Shown in pieces: positions 1 through 5,798 of a DNA stretch of 6,064 nucleotides. Numbering within the stretch: position 1 is the stretch's first letter; each line of letters starts with the position of its first letter. Source of the DNA: CAVPGH01 sp046726955 (GTDB lineage: Bacteria > Acidobacteriota > Vicinamibacteria > Fen-336); contig JBKPBQ010000149.1 of the NCBI GenBank assembly GCA_046726955.1, positions 1-6,064 of the forward strand. The letters run 5' to 3'. The notes beneath the pieces were generated by a model that saw only the letters and a program-made list of their open reading frames with translations, had not been told where the DNA came from and did no database searches. The translations under genes and the position numbers were made by a program.

Positions 1-278
1 GCGATCCCGACAACGCGTTCGCAGCTCCCTACGTGACCGTGAACAGCGGCGGCGACCTGGATCCCAACCGGATCAAGGCGCGCACGGTCGCGGGCTTCTC
101 GTTCGGCTACGACCTGGCGCGGCGCCACAAGGTCCCCCTGGTGCTCCAGGCGGACCTGCTCAACGCCTTCGACACGCGCGGCCTCTACAACATCCTGTCG
201 GTGTTCGGCGGGACGCACGTCATCCCGCCGCGAACGCTGGCGGTGCGGCTGCGCTACAACTTTGGCGGCAAGCGCTAG
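1..278 (+). CDS. TonB-dependent receptor, C-terminal fragment (5' end outside the window)
   Basis: This is the last 91 codons of an outer-membrane receptor, read in the frame that begins at base 3 and ends at TAG 276-278. The visible part is a series of amphipathic strands typical of the end of a 22-strand TonB-dependent barrel. It includes the segment LQADLLNAFDTRGLYN, whose 'NAFD' turn is very common before the penultimate strands of these receptors, followed by PPRTLAVRLRYNF, which resembles the C-terminal beta-signal recognised by the BAM machinery. Four residues (GGKR) follow the usual terminal Phe, a minor departure from the classical ending. Such receptors import siderophores, cobalamin or oligosaccharides using TonB/ExbBD energy. 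The plug domain is not visible, so the substrate cannot be inferred. A GTG at 33 is internal and is not a true start. The family call is well supported by the terminal strands; any more specific function would be a guess. Confidence 0.85.
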   Translation, partial: DPDNAFAAPYVTVNSGGDLDPNRIKARTVAGFSFGYDLARRHKVPLVLQADLLNAFDTRGLYNILSVFGGTHVIPPRTLAVRLRYNFGGKR

Positions 279-339
279 AGCGAGGCAGCAGCCCGTGATC
301 GAGATCCGTGCGCCCGACATTCGAGAGCGCCGATCGTAG

Positions 340-363
340 GGGACAGCGGACCGCTCACGTCCC
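340..363. terminator. Possible hairpin between convergent genes
   Basis: GGGAC (340-344) pairs with GTCCC (359-363). Inside it AGCG (345-348) pairs with CGCT (352-355) around a three-base loop, leaving a three-base CAC bulge. It lies in the 123-bp gap where the TonB receptor and the DUF4173 gene converge, where a bidirectional terminator would be expected. There is no T-tract on either side, so it does not meet the rule for an intrinsic terminator. The rest of the 279-401 gap holds nothing I recognise. Confidence 0.25.
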
Positions 364-401
364 GGAGCGACCACCTGCTGAAGAACTGAAGGGATAGCGA
401 A

Positions 402-1889
402 TCAGCGCTCCAGCGCCCGTACGGCGTTATCCCTCCGGGCGGACGCGAGCCGGGAGGCGTCACGTTGCACGAGCCAGTGCGCGTGCCAGCGCGCGAGGCT
501 CCACGTGCGCCAGTCCGTGTCGAACGCTCCCCACCGCTCGGCGAGTCCGGCGGCCAGAGCTTCGCGCTGCGGAGGCAGGAGAGTCGGCAGGGTCTCGAGA
601 AGGGGAGGAACAGCGTCGGCGCTGAGGGCGAGCGCGTAGCGGACGTCGAAGGGGCGCTCCAAGGAGGCGTTCGCGCGGACGATCCAGGCTTCGGGATTCA
701 CCACGTGCAGCAGCAGCAGGGCGAGCCCGGCGGTGGCGAGCGTCGCCGTGGCGAAGGAGTCGCGGCGGCCGCGGAGCACCGTGGCCACGAAGATCGCGAG
801 GAGGACGCCGAGCCACAGCATGAAGGCCGTCGTGTAGAAGCGCAGCTCGGTGAGCCCGTACTCCTCGCGGTATATCCGCATGCGCTCGAAAGCGGAGACG
901 AGCATCACGAGGACGAGCAGCACCTGCGCTCCGGCGAGAAGCGCGAACGTGCGAGCGTGTGCCCGCGTCTCGGCGCGCAGCAGCCAGTGCGCGACGAGCA
1001 GCAGCGGCAGGACGAGAGCCGCGACCGCGCTGAGCTCGAAGAAGCCGCGGCGGGCGTAGGCCGAGTACGTGAGGCCCGGCACCTGCTGGACCCACTCCTC
1101 GCCGCCGAACAGGTAGCGGAGCTGGATCCAGACGAAGGCCGCGAACAGCAGGTCCACGAGCGCCAGCAGCAGCGAGACCTCGATGCGGCCGAGGCCCAGC
1201 CACGTCGGCCGATCGGGAAGAGCCGCCGCGGGCCGCGCGCGCATCACGGCCGCCCGGAGGAGGCCAGCGGCGAGGAAGCTCGCGATCGCGGTCCCCACGA
1301 GGTGGCCGAGGAGGACCGCGAGGTCCACGTCGAAGACCTCTCCCATGAAGCGGCTGAACAACGGGTCCGCGCTCGCGAGGAGCGCCGTGAAGACGAAGAG
1401 CACGGGCAGCGCGATCAGGAGCCCTCGGGCGAAGGCGAAGACGACACCCGCGGCCGTTCCCAGCCGCACGCCCGACCAGTCGACGTCGTGGACAACGAGC
1501 ACGGGCGTCCCCAACGCGCCGTGGGCGACGCTGCCGCACGTCCGCACGAGGTAGCCGCTGAGCGATGCCGGCTCGTCCTGGCCGCGCCGTGCGCTGGCGA
1601 GGAGCGCCAGCAGCAACGCCAGGAAGAGAAGGTCGAGGACCTTCAGCACGGTCGCGTCGCGCCAGACGAGGCCCACGGCGGCCGCAACGGCCGCGAGCGC
1701 GTAGCCGATCGCTCCGGGACTCGGTCCGGCGCGAAGATCGGCTTGCTGCCAGACGATCACCGCGACCAGCACGGCGGCCACCGCGGCCGCATTCAGCCCC
1801 CAGGGCAGCACGCGCAGCGTCAAGTCGGCCAATGCGCCGATCAGCAGGCCGAAGGCCAGCAGCCGGAGTCCGGGGTGTCTTTCGGACAT
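402..1889 (-). CDS. DUF4173 (DUF4153-type) polytopic membrane protein
   Basis: This is a 495-residue inner-membrane protein of unknown biochemical role. About eleven hydrophobic helices are visible, roughly at residues 9-26, 33-48, 58-76, 80-99, 146-172, 188-212, 237-258, 284-303, 314-332, 353-373 and 378-396. A soluble tail of about 95 residues follows. Family signatures are DPLFSRFM near 175, YSAYARRGFFEL near 275-286, the run IYREEYGLTELRFYTTAFM near 339-357, and NPEAWIVRANASLERPF near 398-414 followed by LSADAVPPL. These match the DUF4173/DUF4153 family as I know it. I chose ATG 1889 because AAGGAGG lies just upstream, three bases from the start. An in-frame ATG at 1919 would add ten residues but has no Shine-Dalgarno. 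The binding site is paired in a predicted hairpin (see the regulatory entry). No partner gene is next to it: it is divergent from the small-ORF/DoxX/DUF1801 run. In other genomes such proteins often sit near two-component or other regulatory genes, but nothing here assigns a function. Confidence 0.88.
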   Translation of the reverse strand: MSERHPGLRLLAFGLLIGALADLTLRVLPWGLNAAAVAAVLVAVIVWQQADLRAGPSPGAIGYALAAVAAAVGLVWRDATVLKVLDLLFLALLLALLASARRGQDEPASLSGYLVRTCGSVAHGALGTPVLVVHDVDWSGVRLGTAAGVVFAFARGLLIALPVLFVFTALLASADPLFSRFMGEVFDVDLAVLLGHLVGTAIASFLAAGLLRAAVMRARPAAALPDRPTWLGLGRIEVSLLLALVDLLFAAFVWIQLRYLFGGEEWVQQVPGLTYSAYARRGFFELSAVAALVLPLLLVAHWLLRAETRAHARTFALLAGAQVLLVLVMLVSAFERMRIYREEYGLTELRFYTTAFMLWLGVLLAIFVATVLRGRRDSFATATLATAGLALLLLHVVNPEAWIVRANASLERPFDVRYALALSADAVPPLLETLPTLLPPQREALAAGLAERWGAFDTDWRTWSLARWHAHWLVQRDASRLASARRDNAVRALER

Positions 1890-1928
1890 GACCCTCCTTC
1901 GCGCCGCAGGGGCGCTCATCGGAGGGTC
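1890..1928 (-). promoter_or_regulatory. RBS-sequestering hairpin in the DUF4173 leader
   Basis: Read on the minus strand, GACCCTCC (1928-1921) is perfectly complementary to GGAGGGTC (1897-1890), which contains most of the gene's Shine-Dalgarno and touches the ATG at 1889. Inside it GCGCC (1915-1911) pairs with GGCGC (1905-1901) around a five-base loop. The outer eight pairs are all Watson-Crick. The alternative in-frame ATG (1919-1917) lies in the internal loop. If the transcript begins upstream of 1928, this structure should limit ribosome access to ATG 1889. It could act as a translational switch, or be opened by ribosomes starting at the upper ATG. The pairing is directly visible; the regulatory role is inferred. 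Confidence 0.5.
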
Positions 1929-1994
1929 GGTGCCGGGGGCGGGGAAGGGGTGAGGGAAAGCTCAGCAGGCCGTGATCAGTGGCTGACGCGGCCG

Positions 1995-2039
1995 AAACGG
2001 ACGTTTTTCCCTGTCGAAATGCGCGGCCGTCGTTCGACG
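1995..2039. promoter_or_regulatory. Short dyads in the divergent intergenic region; possible operator
   Basis: Two 12-bp dyads with two-base spacers occur here: AAACG-GA-CGTTT at 1995-2006 and CGTCG-TT-CGACG at 2028-2039. Their centres are 33 bp apart, close to three helical turns. GTCGAA (2013-2018) and TTCGAC (2033-2038) form a further inverted repeat that overlaps the second dyad. The region lies between the divergent DUF4173 and small-ORF genes, where promoters and operators are expected. No convincing -35/-10 pair was found. The dyads differ from each other in sequence, so they are not two copies of one site. Chance occurrence in GC-rich DNA is quite possible. Confidence 0.2.
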
Positions 2040-2052
2040 TACCTATAGAAAG

Positions 2053-2058
2053 AGGAGG
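2053..2058 (+). promoter_or_regulatory. Strong ribosome binding site for the 54-residue ORF
   Basis: AGGAGG is followed by six bases (AAGGGG) and then ATG 2065. This is a near-ideal Shine-Dalgarno match and spacing. It is the main reason for treating the short ORF downstream as real and for choosing its frame over a longer overlapping frame that begins with a GTG at 1979 and has no such site. Confidence 0.6.
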
Positions 2059-2064
2059 AAGGGG

Positions 2065-2229
2065 ATGGAGCTCGAGAGCCCGAGGGGACCGGAGAAGGGC
2101 GCGGCAAGCGCCCCTTCCACCACCGGGCGGCTCGTCCCGTCGCGACCCGCCGACGACCGGCTCTCCGCTACCTCCCGGACCCTCTTTCCCGAGATCGAGA
2201 AGCTGCTCGCCCGTGCCGCCGGACACTGA
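2065..2229 (+). CDS. Small hypothetical protein, 54 residues
   Basis: I do not recognise this protein. It runs from ATG 2065 to TGA 2227-2229 and begins MELESPRGPEKG. Residues 1-40 are rich in Pro, Ser, Arg and Gly and look disordered. The last part (TLFPEIEKLLARAAGH) could form one amphipathic helix. It has no signal peptide, no membrane segment and no Cys. Support for coding is the ideal Shine-Dalgarno and a strong G/C bias at third codon positions, like its neighbours. It lies 33 bp upstream of the DoxX-like gene on the same strand, so the two are likely co-transcribed. It could be a small adaptor of the DoxX/DUF1801 unit, a leader peptide, or a chance ORF behind a purine-rich tract. No homology is claimed. 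Confidence 0.5.
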   Translation: MELESPRGPEKGAASAPSTTGRLVPSRPADDRLSATSRTLFPEIEKLLARAAGH

Positions 2230-2262
2230 TATACGTTCCGACGGGAGAAAGAAGGAGGGACG

Positions 2263-2643
2263 GTGGCGCGAAAAATAGCCTACTGGGCGAGCACGGTGAT
2301 CGTGGCCGGGTTGCTTCTCATGTCCTTGACCTACCTCACGGGCAGCGAGGAGGTCGTCAAGGGCTTTGCCAAGGCCGGCTACCCGCAGCACCTGCGGATC
2401 GTCCTCGGCCTCGCCAAGCCGGCGGCGGCGATCGTCCTGCTGCTGCCGGGATTCGCCCTGCTGAAGGAGTGGGCCTACGCGGGAGCGACGTTCGCCTGGA
2501 TCATGGCGTCCATCTCCGCCTACTCGTCGGAAGAGGGCCTGATCTGGACGGTGCCGCTGGCGCTCCTGGCGCTGCTCGCCGTCTCATACTTCACGAGGCC
2601 TTCGAGCCGCCGGTTGATCCCGGCGCCCGCGGCGGCGCGATGA
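2263..2643 (+). CDS. DoxX-like family membrane protein
   Basis: This 126-residue integral membrane protein has four predicted helices, at about residues 8-26, 44-63, 69-88 and 92-110. The family fingerprint is clear: a first helix starting IAYWASTVIVAG, then the motif GYPQHLRIVLGLAKPAAAIVLLLPG at 39-63 (core GYP and LGLAK), then LKEWAYAGATF at 67-77. These are typical of the DoxX-like group (Pfam DoxX_2), whose members are usually 110-140 residues long. The family has no firmly established biochemical role; some relatives are quinol-oxidase-associated or implicated in redox stress. The His often found after the third helix is replaced by the stretch ASISAYSS. The start is GTG 2263, with AAGGAGG at 2252-2258 four bases upstream. 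The stop overlaps the start of the DUF1801 gene by ATGA, so the two form an operon. The C-terminal tail is short and Pro/Arg-rich. Confidence 0.87.
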   Translation: MARKIAYWASTVIVAGLLLMSLTYLTGSEEVVKGFAKAGYPQHLRIVLGLAKPAAAIVLLLPGFALLKEWAYAGATFAWIMASISAYSSEEGLIWTVPLALLALLAVSYFTRPSSRRLIPAPAAAR

Positions 2644-3032
2644 AGACGCGGGGGCCGACGAACGTCAGCGGCTACATCGCGGGCTTTCCCCGGCCCGTCC
2701 AGGCGGTGCTGAAGCAGGTGCGGAGCACCATCCGGAAGGCCATCCCCGAGGCCGAGGAGACGATCTCGTACCAGATCCCCACGTACAAGCTGGACGGTCG
2801 CTACGTGCTCTACTTCGCCGGCTGGAAGGAGCACTACTCGCTCTACCCTTCGGGTGCTCGCCTCGTTGCCGCATTCAAGACCGCGCTCGCGCCCTACGAG
2901 GTGAACGACAAGGGCACGATCCGCTTCCCCCTCGGCGAGCCCGTGCCCGTGAAGCTGATCGCGGGCATCGCGAAGTTCCGCGCCAAGGAAGCGAGGGGGG
3001 CCCGGAAGACGAAAGCGTCGAGGACACGGTAG
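2640..3032 (+). CDS. DUF1801 (YdhG-like) domain protein
   Basis: This 130-residue soluble protein belongs to the DUF1801/YdhG family, small alpha/beta proteins that include a Bacillus frataxin-like iron-binding member. Matching features in order are a YIAGFPRPVQAVLKQVRSTI helix (12-31), PEAEETISYQIPTYKLDGR (36-54), a core YVLYFAGWKEHYSLYPSG (55-72), FKTALAPYEVNDKGTIRFPLGEPVPVKLI (79-107, with the conserved K91-G and RFPL), and a terminal helix KFRAKEA. A basic tail of about 12 residues follows. I chose ATG 2640 because it gives the usual family length and overlaps the DoxX stop as ATGA. There is no separate Shine-Dalgarno, which fits translational coupling. The frame stays open upstream to an ATG at 2469, but that stretch is the DoxX gene read in another frame. 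An iron-related role is family knowledge from a distant relative and is not shown by this sequence. DoxX-like and DUF1801 genes as neighbours suggest a shared stress or redox role, which is inference. Confidence 0.88.
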   Translation: MKTRGPTNVSGYIAGFPRPVQAVLKQVRSTIRKAIPEAEETISYQIPTYKLDGRYVLYFAGWKEHYSLYPSGARLVAAFKTALAPYEVNDKGTIRFPLGEPVPVKLIAGIAKFRAKEARGARKTKASRTR

Positions 3033-3039
3033 GGACGCT

Positions 3040-5238
3040 TCAGGGCTGGCGGAGGCCCGCCACCTGGCCTCGCAGCACCGTGATCGAGGCCTTCGGCAGC
3101 GTGAAGGTGGCCTCCGGACCACCTCGAATCGTGGAGGAGACCGGCGGCCCATCCGGGTCGGCGTGGCTCCTCTCGCCCTCGTCCCTCCAGACGTACTGCT
3201 CGCTGCCGAAGGTGACGAGGGTGACCGGCCCGGAGAAGGCGGCGCTCCGCTTCGTGCGGGTGTCGTCGAAGAGGACTCGCACGGTGTGCGCGTGCGCCTC
3301 GTCGCGATTCACGAGCATCAGCGACCAGTTCCCGTCGGGCCGCGCTACGGCGTAGGACGTCACGAGCACCGATCCCTCGCCGTCCCTGATCCCGGTCGAG
3401 GACGGGAACATGTGGTGGATGCCGGAGCGGTGCTGCACCCACTCCAGGTTGATCATGCGGGCGGCGAAGTAGGGCGACGTGTACCCGGTGATGTCGTACT
3501 GCCGGTCCGCGACGAAGTTCGACCAGGTGGCCCAGCCGAGGCAGCTGTCCTGGACGGGCTGGGGCTGAATGGGGGAGTGGTAGAAGGCGTATCCGCCGCC
3601 CTCGAGGAACGAGCCGATGTTGTCGGCGAGCCAGACCGCCGCGAAGATCGTGCTCATCGGCCCGGTGAGCCGCCAGGAGATGTGGCTCTCGGTCACGATC
3701 AGCGGAACGTCCTTCGGCACGCCGTCGTCCCGCCAGACCTGCAGGATGTGCTTCATGAGCTGCGGCTCGCGGTAGAGCGTCTTCCAGGTGATGTCGCAGG
3801 GCTCGAACGGGTAGTGCTCGAAGGACACGAACGCGAGGTCGGCGAGCGCTCCGTGTGCCCTCAGGTAGTCGAGGAAGCGGCCCATCCATGAGGTTCGGCC
3901 GCGCTCGTCGGGCCACAGGCGGATGTCCTCGTTGACGCCCTCGAACACGGGCCCGCCCAGCTTGAGGCCGGGATCGACCGCGTGCAGCGCCTTCGCCCAC
4001 TGGACGTAGAGCGCCCCGTAGTCCTCGGGCATGGCGTGCTTGCCGTCGGGCTCCTCGCCCATCTCGACCCAGCCGATCGGGTAGCCGCGCTTCTTCAGAT
4101 AGGCGATCTGGGCCGCCGAGTCCTCCGGTGTGCCGTAGAGCATCGTCACCGGGATCATCGCGGGCAGGTTGTTCGTGAGGCCGCTCGTGAAGAAGACGTC
4201 GAAGCCGCTGTGCTGGTAGCTCCCGGTGGCGTTCTTGTCGGCGGCCGAGTGCCAGGGGTCGATCGACGACGACGTGTACGTGGGCTGCTTGTCGCCGTAG
4301 GCGTCCCTCATGGCGTCGACGAACGTCCCGTCCGCCTCCACGCGGCCGGCCTGGATCTGCCGGATCGCGTAGCCGAGGCAGTTGCGCACGTCGTCTTGCC
4401 CGTGCAGGTCGCAGGTGCTCGACGACTCGGTCATCCAGACCCGCACGTAGCGCGTCCTCACCGCAACCTCGGTCGACGCGAGGACGACGGATCCGCCCCG
4501 GCCATCCACGATCGCACCCGACGGGAAGAGCTTCCACTCGCCGTCGGGACCGCCGTCGAAGTCGAGCGCGTCCTTGCCCATCCAGTACTCGAGCCGGTAG
4601 CTCCGGGCGTAGGGATCGGCCCAGTCGATGCGGACGGCGCTCACCGGAGTCTCGGTCTTCAGATCCATCACGACCCACTGAGGGTGCCGGGAGTCGCTCT
4701 CGCCTGTGAAGCGGCGGGTGAGGTACGGGTTGCTCTTCCAGTACGTGAGGTTCGGGCCAGACACCGGCCGGTCGCCGCTCGTGGAGAAGCCGCGATGGGG
4801 AAGCGCATAGGCCAGGACGTAGCGGATCGGATCGCGGAGCTCCGGGCTCCCCGTGAAGTAGCCGCTCTCGTGGGCGGGATCGCTCCAGGCGCCGTTCTCC
4901 GTCCAGTGCCACGCGGCCATGCGCAGCTCCGTGTTGTTCCGGTAGGTGATGGGCCCCCAGCCCGCGGAGAGCGCCTCCTGGACGATGTGCGGCGAGTACA
5001 CCTTGTCGATCCCCTCGCGGGACAGGACGTCGATCGAGCTGCCCAGGGCGACGTCGGGATCGAACGAGTTGATGGCGTGGCCCGGCGTGGTGTCGACGCG
5101 CACCGTCGCGATCCCAGTCGCATCGGGAGCGGCTCCCGCTCTCGCCGGAGGCGCCCCCGCGACCGGATCGCCCTCAAGGAGCGACAGCGCGCCCACGACG
5201 AGGATCGTCCGGCGCACGACCCGCGGCCAGTTCGTCAC
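3040..5238 (-). CDS. Secreted glycoside hydrolase-like protein (clan GH-A fold) with inserted discoidin domain
   Basis: This is a 732-residue exported protein. Residues 1-35 look like a signal peptide (VVRRTILVVGALSL, then an AGA-type cleavage region). Residues about 43-120 resemble the N-terminal part of GH39/51/79-like enzymes. Residues about 163-305 form an F5/8 type C (discoidin/CBM32-like) domain, with QWVVMDLKTETPVSAVRIDW and TRYVRVWM as its core strands. Residues about 318-600 look like a (beta/alpha)8 barrel: WVEMGEEPDG (390-399) would hold the acid/base (E396), SFEHYPF (472-478) a substrate-facing strand, and LIVTESHIS (513-521) the nucleophile (E517). Residues about 620-725 form the closing beta-sandwich, ending in a SITVLRG strand. 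The Asn that normally precedes the acid/base in clan GH-A is Glu here. The start is GTG 5238, overlapping the upstream anti-sigma stop as GTGA. There is no Shine-Dalgarno, so coupling is likely. The frame stays open to 5787, but that part is the shadow of the upstream gene. The substrate is unknown; a plant or microbial polysaccharide is plausible. The exact GH family is not assigned. Confidence 0.8.
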   Translation of the reverse strand: MTNWPRVVRRTILVVGALSLLEGDPVAGAPPARAGAAPDATGIATVRVDTTPGHAINSFDPDVALGSSIDVLSREGIDKVYSPHIVQEALSAGWGPITYRNNTELRMAAWHWTENGAWSDPAHESGYFTGSPELRDPIRYVLAYALPHRGFSTSGDRPVSGPNLTYWKSNPYLTRRFTGESDSRHPQWVVMDLKTETPVSAVRIDWADPYARSYRLEYWMGKDALDFDGGPDGEWKLFPSGAIVDGRGGSVVLASTEVAVRTRYVRVWMTESSSTCDLHGQDDVRNCLGYAIRQIQAGRVEADGTFVDAMRDAYGDKQPTYTSSSIDPWHSAADKNATGSYQHSGFDVFFTSGLTNNLPAMIPVTMLYGTPEDSAAQIAYLKKRGYPIGWVEMGEEPDGKHAMPEDYGALYVQWAKALHAVDPGLKLGGPVFEGVNEDIRLWPDERGRTSWMGRFLDYLRAHGALADLAFVSFEHYPFEPCDITWKTLYREPQLMKHILQVWRDDGVPKDVPLIVTESHISWRLTGPMSTIFAAVWLADNIGSFLEGGGYAFYHSPIQPQPVQDSCLGWATWSNFVADRQYDITGYTSPYFAARMINLEWVQHRSGIHHMFPSSTGIRDGEGSVLVTSYAVARPDGNWSLMLVNRDEAHAHTVRVLFDDTRTKRSAAFSGPVTLVTFGSEQYVWRDEGERSHADPDGPPVSSTIRGGPEATFTLPKASITVLRGQVAGLRQP
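3047..3062. terminator. Weak GC hairpin at the convergent DUF1801/hydrolase junction
   Basis: TGGCGG (3047-3052) pairs with CCGCCA (3057-3062) around the loop AGGC. It lies 15 bases past the DUF1801 stop and inside the last codons of the hydrolase gene. There is no T-tract on the plus-strand side, so at best it is a partial terminator or pause site for the rightward transcript. With only 7 bp between the two stop codons, any terminator for either gene must lie within the other gene's coding sequence. Confidence 0.2.
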
Positions 5239-5798
5239 GCGCTGGGGCTGTGGTCGAACGTGTACTCGCCGACGAGGCGGTCGCCGCCGGGCTCCAGCGA
5301 GAGCAGCCGCATGCGAATGCGGGCATGCGGGAGGGCCCTGACGTGGGGCATCGCCTGAGCGACGATGAGCTCGGTCGCGTCGGGGCTGAACGGGAGCTCC
5401 TCGACGCGGTGAGCCGGCCGCCCCTCCTCCTCGACGACGAGGTCGAGACGCTTGACGCCCTTGAGATCGGCCATCAGACGCCCGACGAGCAGGTCGTCCT
5501 CGCGGGTCACCGTGCAGTCGACGCGGCCTCCCGCGGGAACCCGGTACTCGCGCGTGCGCAGCCCCTCGGCCGCGGCCCTGGCCAGCAGCGACGGCGTCAC
5601 GACCAGCGCGAAGGCGCCCTCGTGAGCGAGCCGCCGCACGCCCTCTCCGAGCGCAACGAGCCCGCGCAGCCGGCGGCTGCACGAGTCGCATCCGAGCAGG
5701 TGCTCCTCGATCGCGTCGACGTGCGGTCCTTCCGCATCGTCCAGCCAGTAGTCGGCGAGCGCGTCCGGAGCAATGGGACGATCGCAAGCCACGCTCAC
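5235..5798 (-). CDS. Zinc-finger anti-sigma factor-like protein, soluble
   Basis: This 187-residue protein has an N-terminal zf-HC2/ZAS-type module: IEEHLLGCDSCSRRL contains the H-x3-C-x2-C motif (H33, C37, C40), with H26 or C5 as a possible fourth ligand. Such modules bind and inhibit ECF sigma factors, often in response to redox or other stress. Residues about 60-80 are helical. Residues about 85-187 are rich in short alternating strands (YRVPAGGRVDCTV, KRLDLVVEEEG, ARIRMRLLSLEPGG, LVGEYTF) and look like a small beta-sandwich that I cannot name. No membrane helix is present, so it should be cytosolic, unlike membrane-bound anti-sigmas. The start is GTG 5798, with GGAGGG six bases upstream (5810-5805). 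It overlaps the sigma stop by GTGA, and its own stop overlaps the hydrolase start the same way. The position directly after an ECF sigma gene strongly supports the anti-sigma role. The frame stays open to 5966, but that part is the sigma gene in another frame. Confidence 0.8.
   Translation of the reverse strand: MSVACDRPIAPDALADYWLDDAEGPHVDAIEEHLLGCDSCSRRLRGLVALGEGVRRLAHEGAFALVVTPSLLARAAAEGLRTREYRVPAGGRVDCTVTREDDLLVGRLMADLKGVKRLDLVVEEEGRPAHRVEELPFSPDATELIVAQAMPHVRALPHARIRMRLLSLEPGGDRLVGEYTFDHSPSA

Noticed and set aside
700..720. CAGCAGCAGCAGG triplet run as a possible repeat element
   Set aside because: It is simply consecutive Leu codons (CTG on the minus strand) in a membrane helix of the DUF4173 protein.
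465..2048. Long open frame of 527 codons antisense to the DUF4173 gene
   Set aside because: Its composition (Arg, Glu, Gln, His and Gly runs, no hydrophobic or fold-like pattern) is what the opposite strand of a GC-rich Leu/Ala-rich membrane gene gives. The minus-strand frame has clear family motifs.
2044..2049. TATAGA as a -10 box for the small-ORF operon
   Set aside because: Transcription would begin about seven bases further on, inside the Shine-Dalgarno at 2053-2058, and there is no -35 element at the right distance (the region near 2021-2026 is GCGCGG).
1979..2278. 99-codon plus-strand frame overlapping the 54-residue ORF
   Set aside because: It has a GTG start without a Shine-Dalgarno, overlaps the DoxX-like start, and is Arg/Pro-rich. 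The 54-residue frame has the ideal binding site.
460..2391. 643-codon minus-strand frame overlapping DUF4173 and the DoxX-like gene
   Set aside because: It is Arg/Pro-rich low-complexity translation crossing two real genes and the divergent intergenic region, a typical GC-rich shadow.
2894..4912. 672-codon minus-strand frame inside the hydrolase gene
   Set aside because: It is a +1/+2 shadow of the hydrolase frame. It also runs through the DUF1801 gene in antisense and lacks any recognisable motif.
3982..5358. 458-codon plus-strand frame antisense to the hydrolase
   Set aside because: It is rich in Val, Arg, His and Asp with no domain pattern. The minus-strand frame carries a signal peptide, discoidin and barrel motifs.
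5239..5787. N-terminal extension of the hydrolase frame by 183 codons
   Set aside because: The extension is Arg/Ala-rich and coincides with the anti-sigma gene in another frame. The GTG at 5238 gives a signal peptide at the N-terminus and the same GTGA overlap seen at the previous junction.
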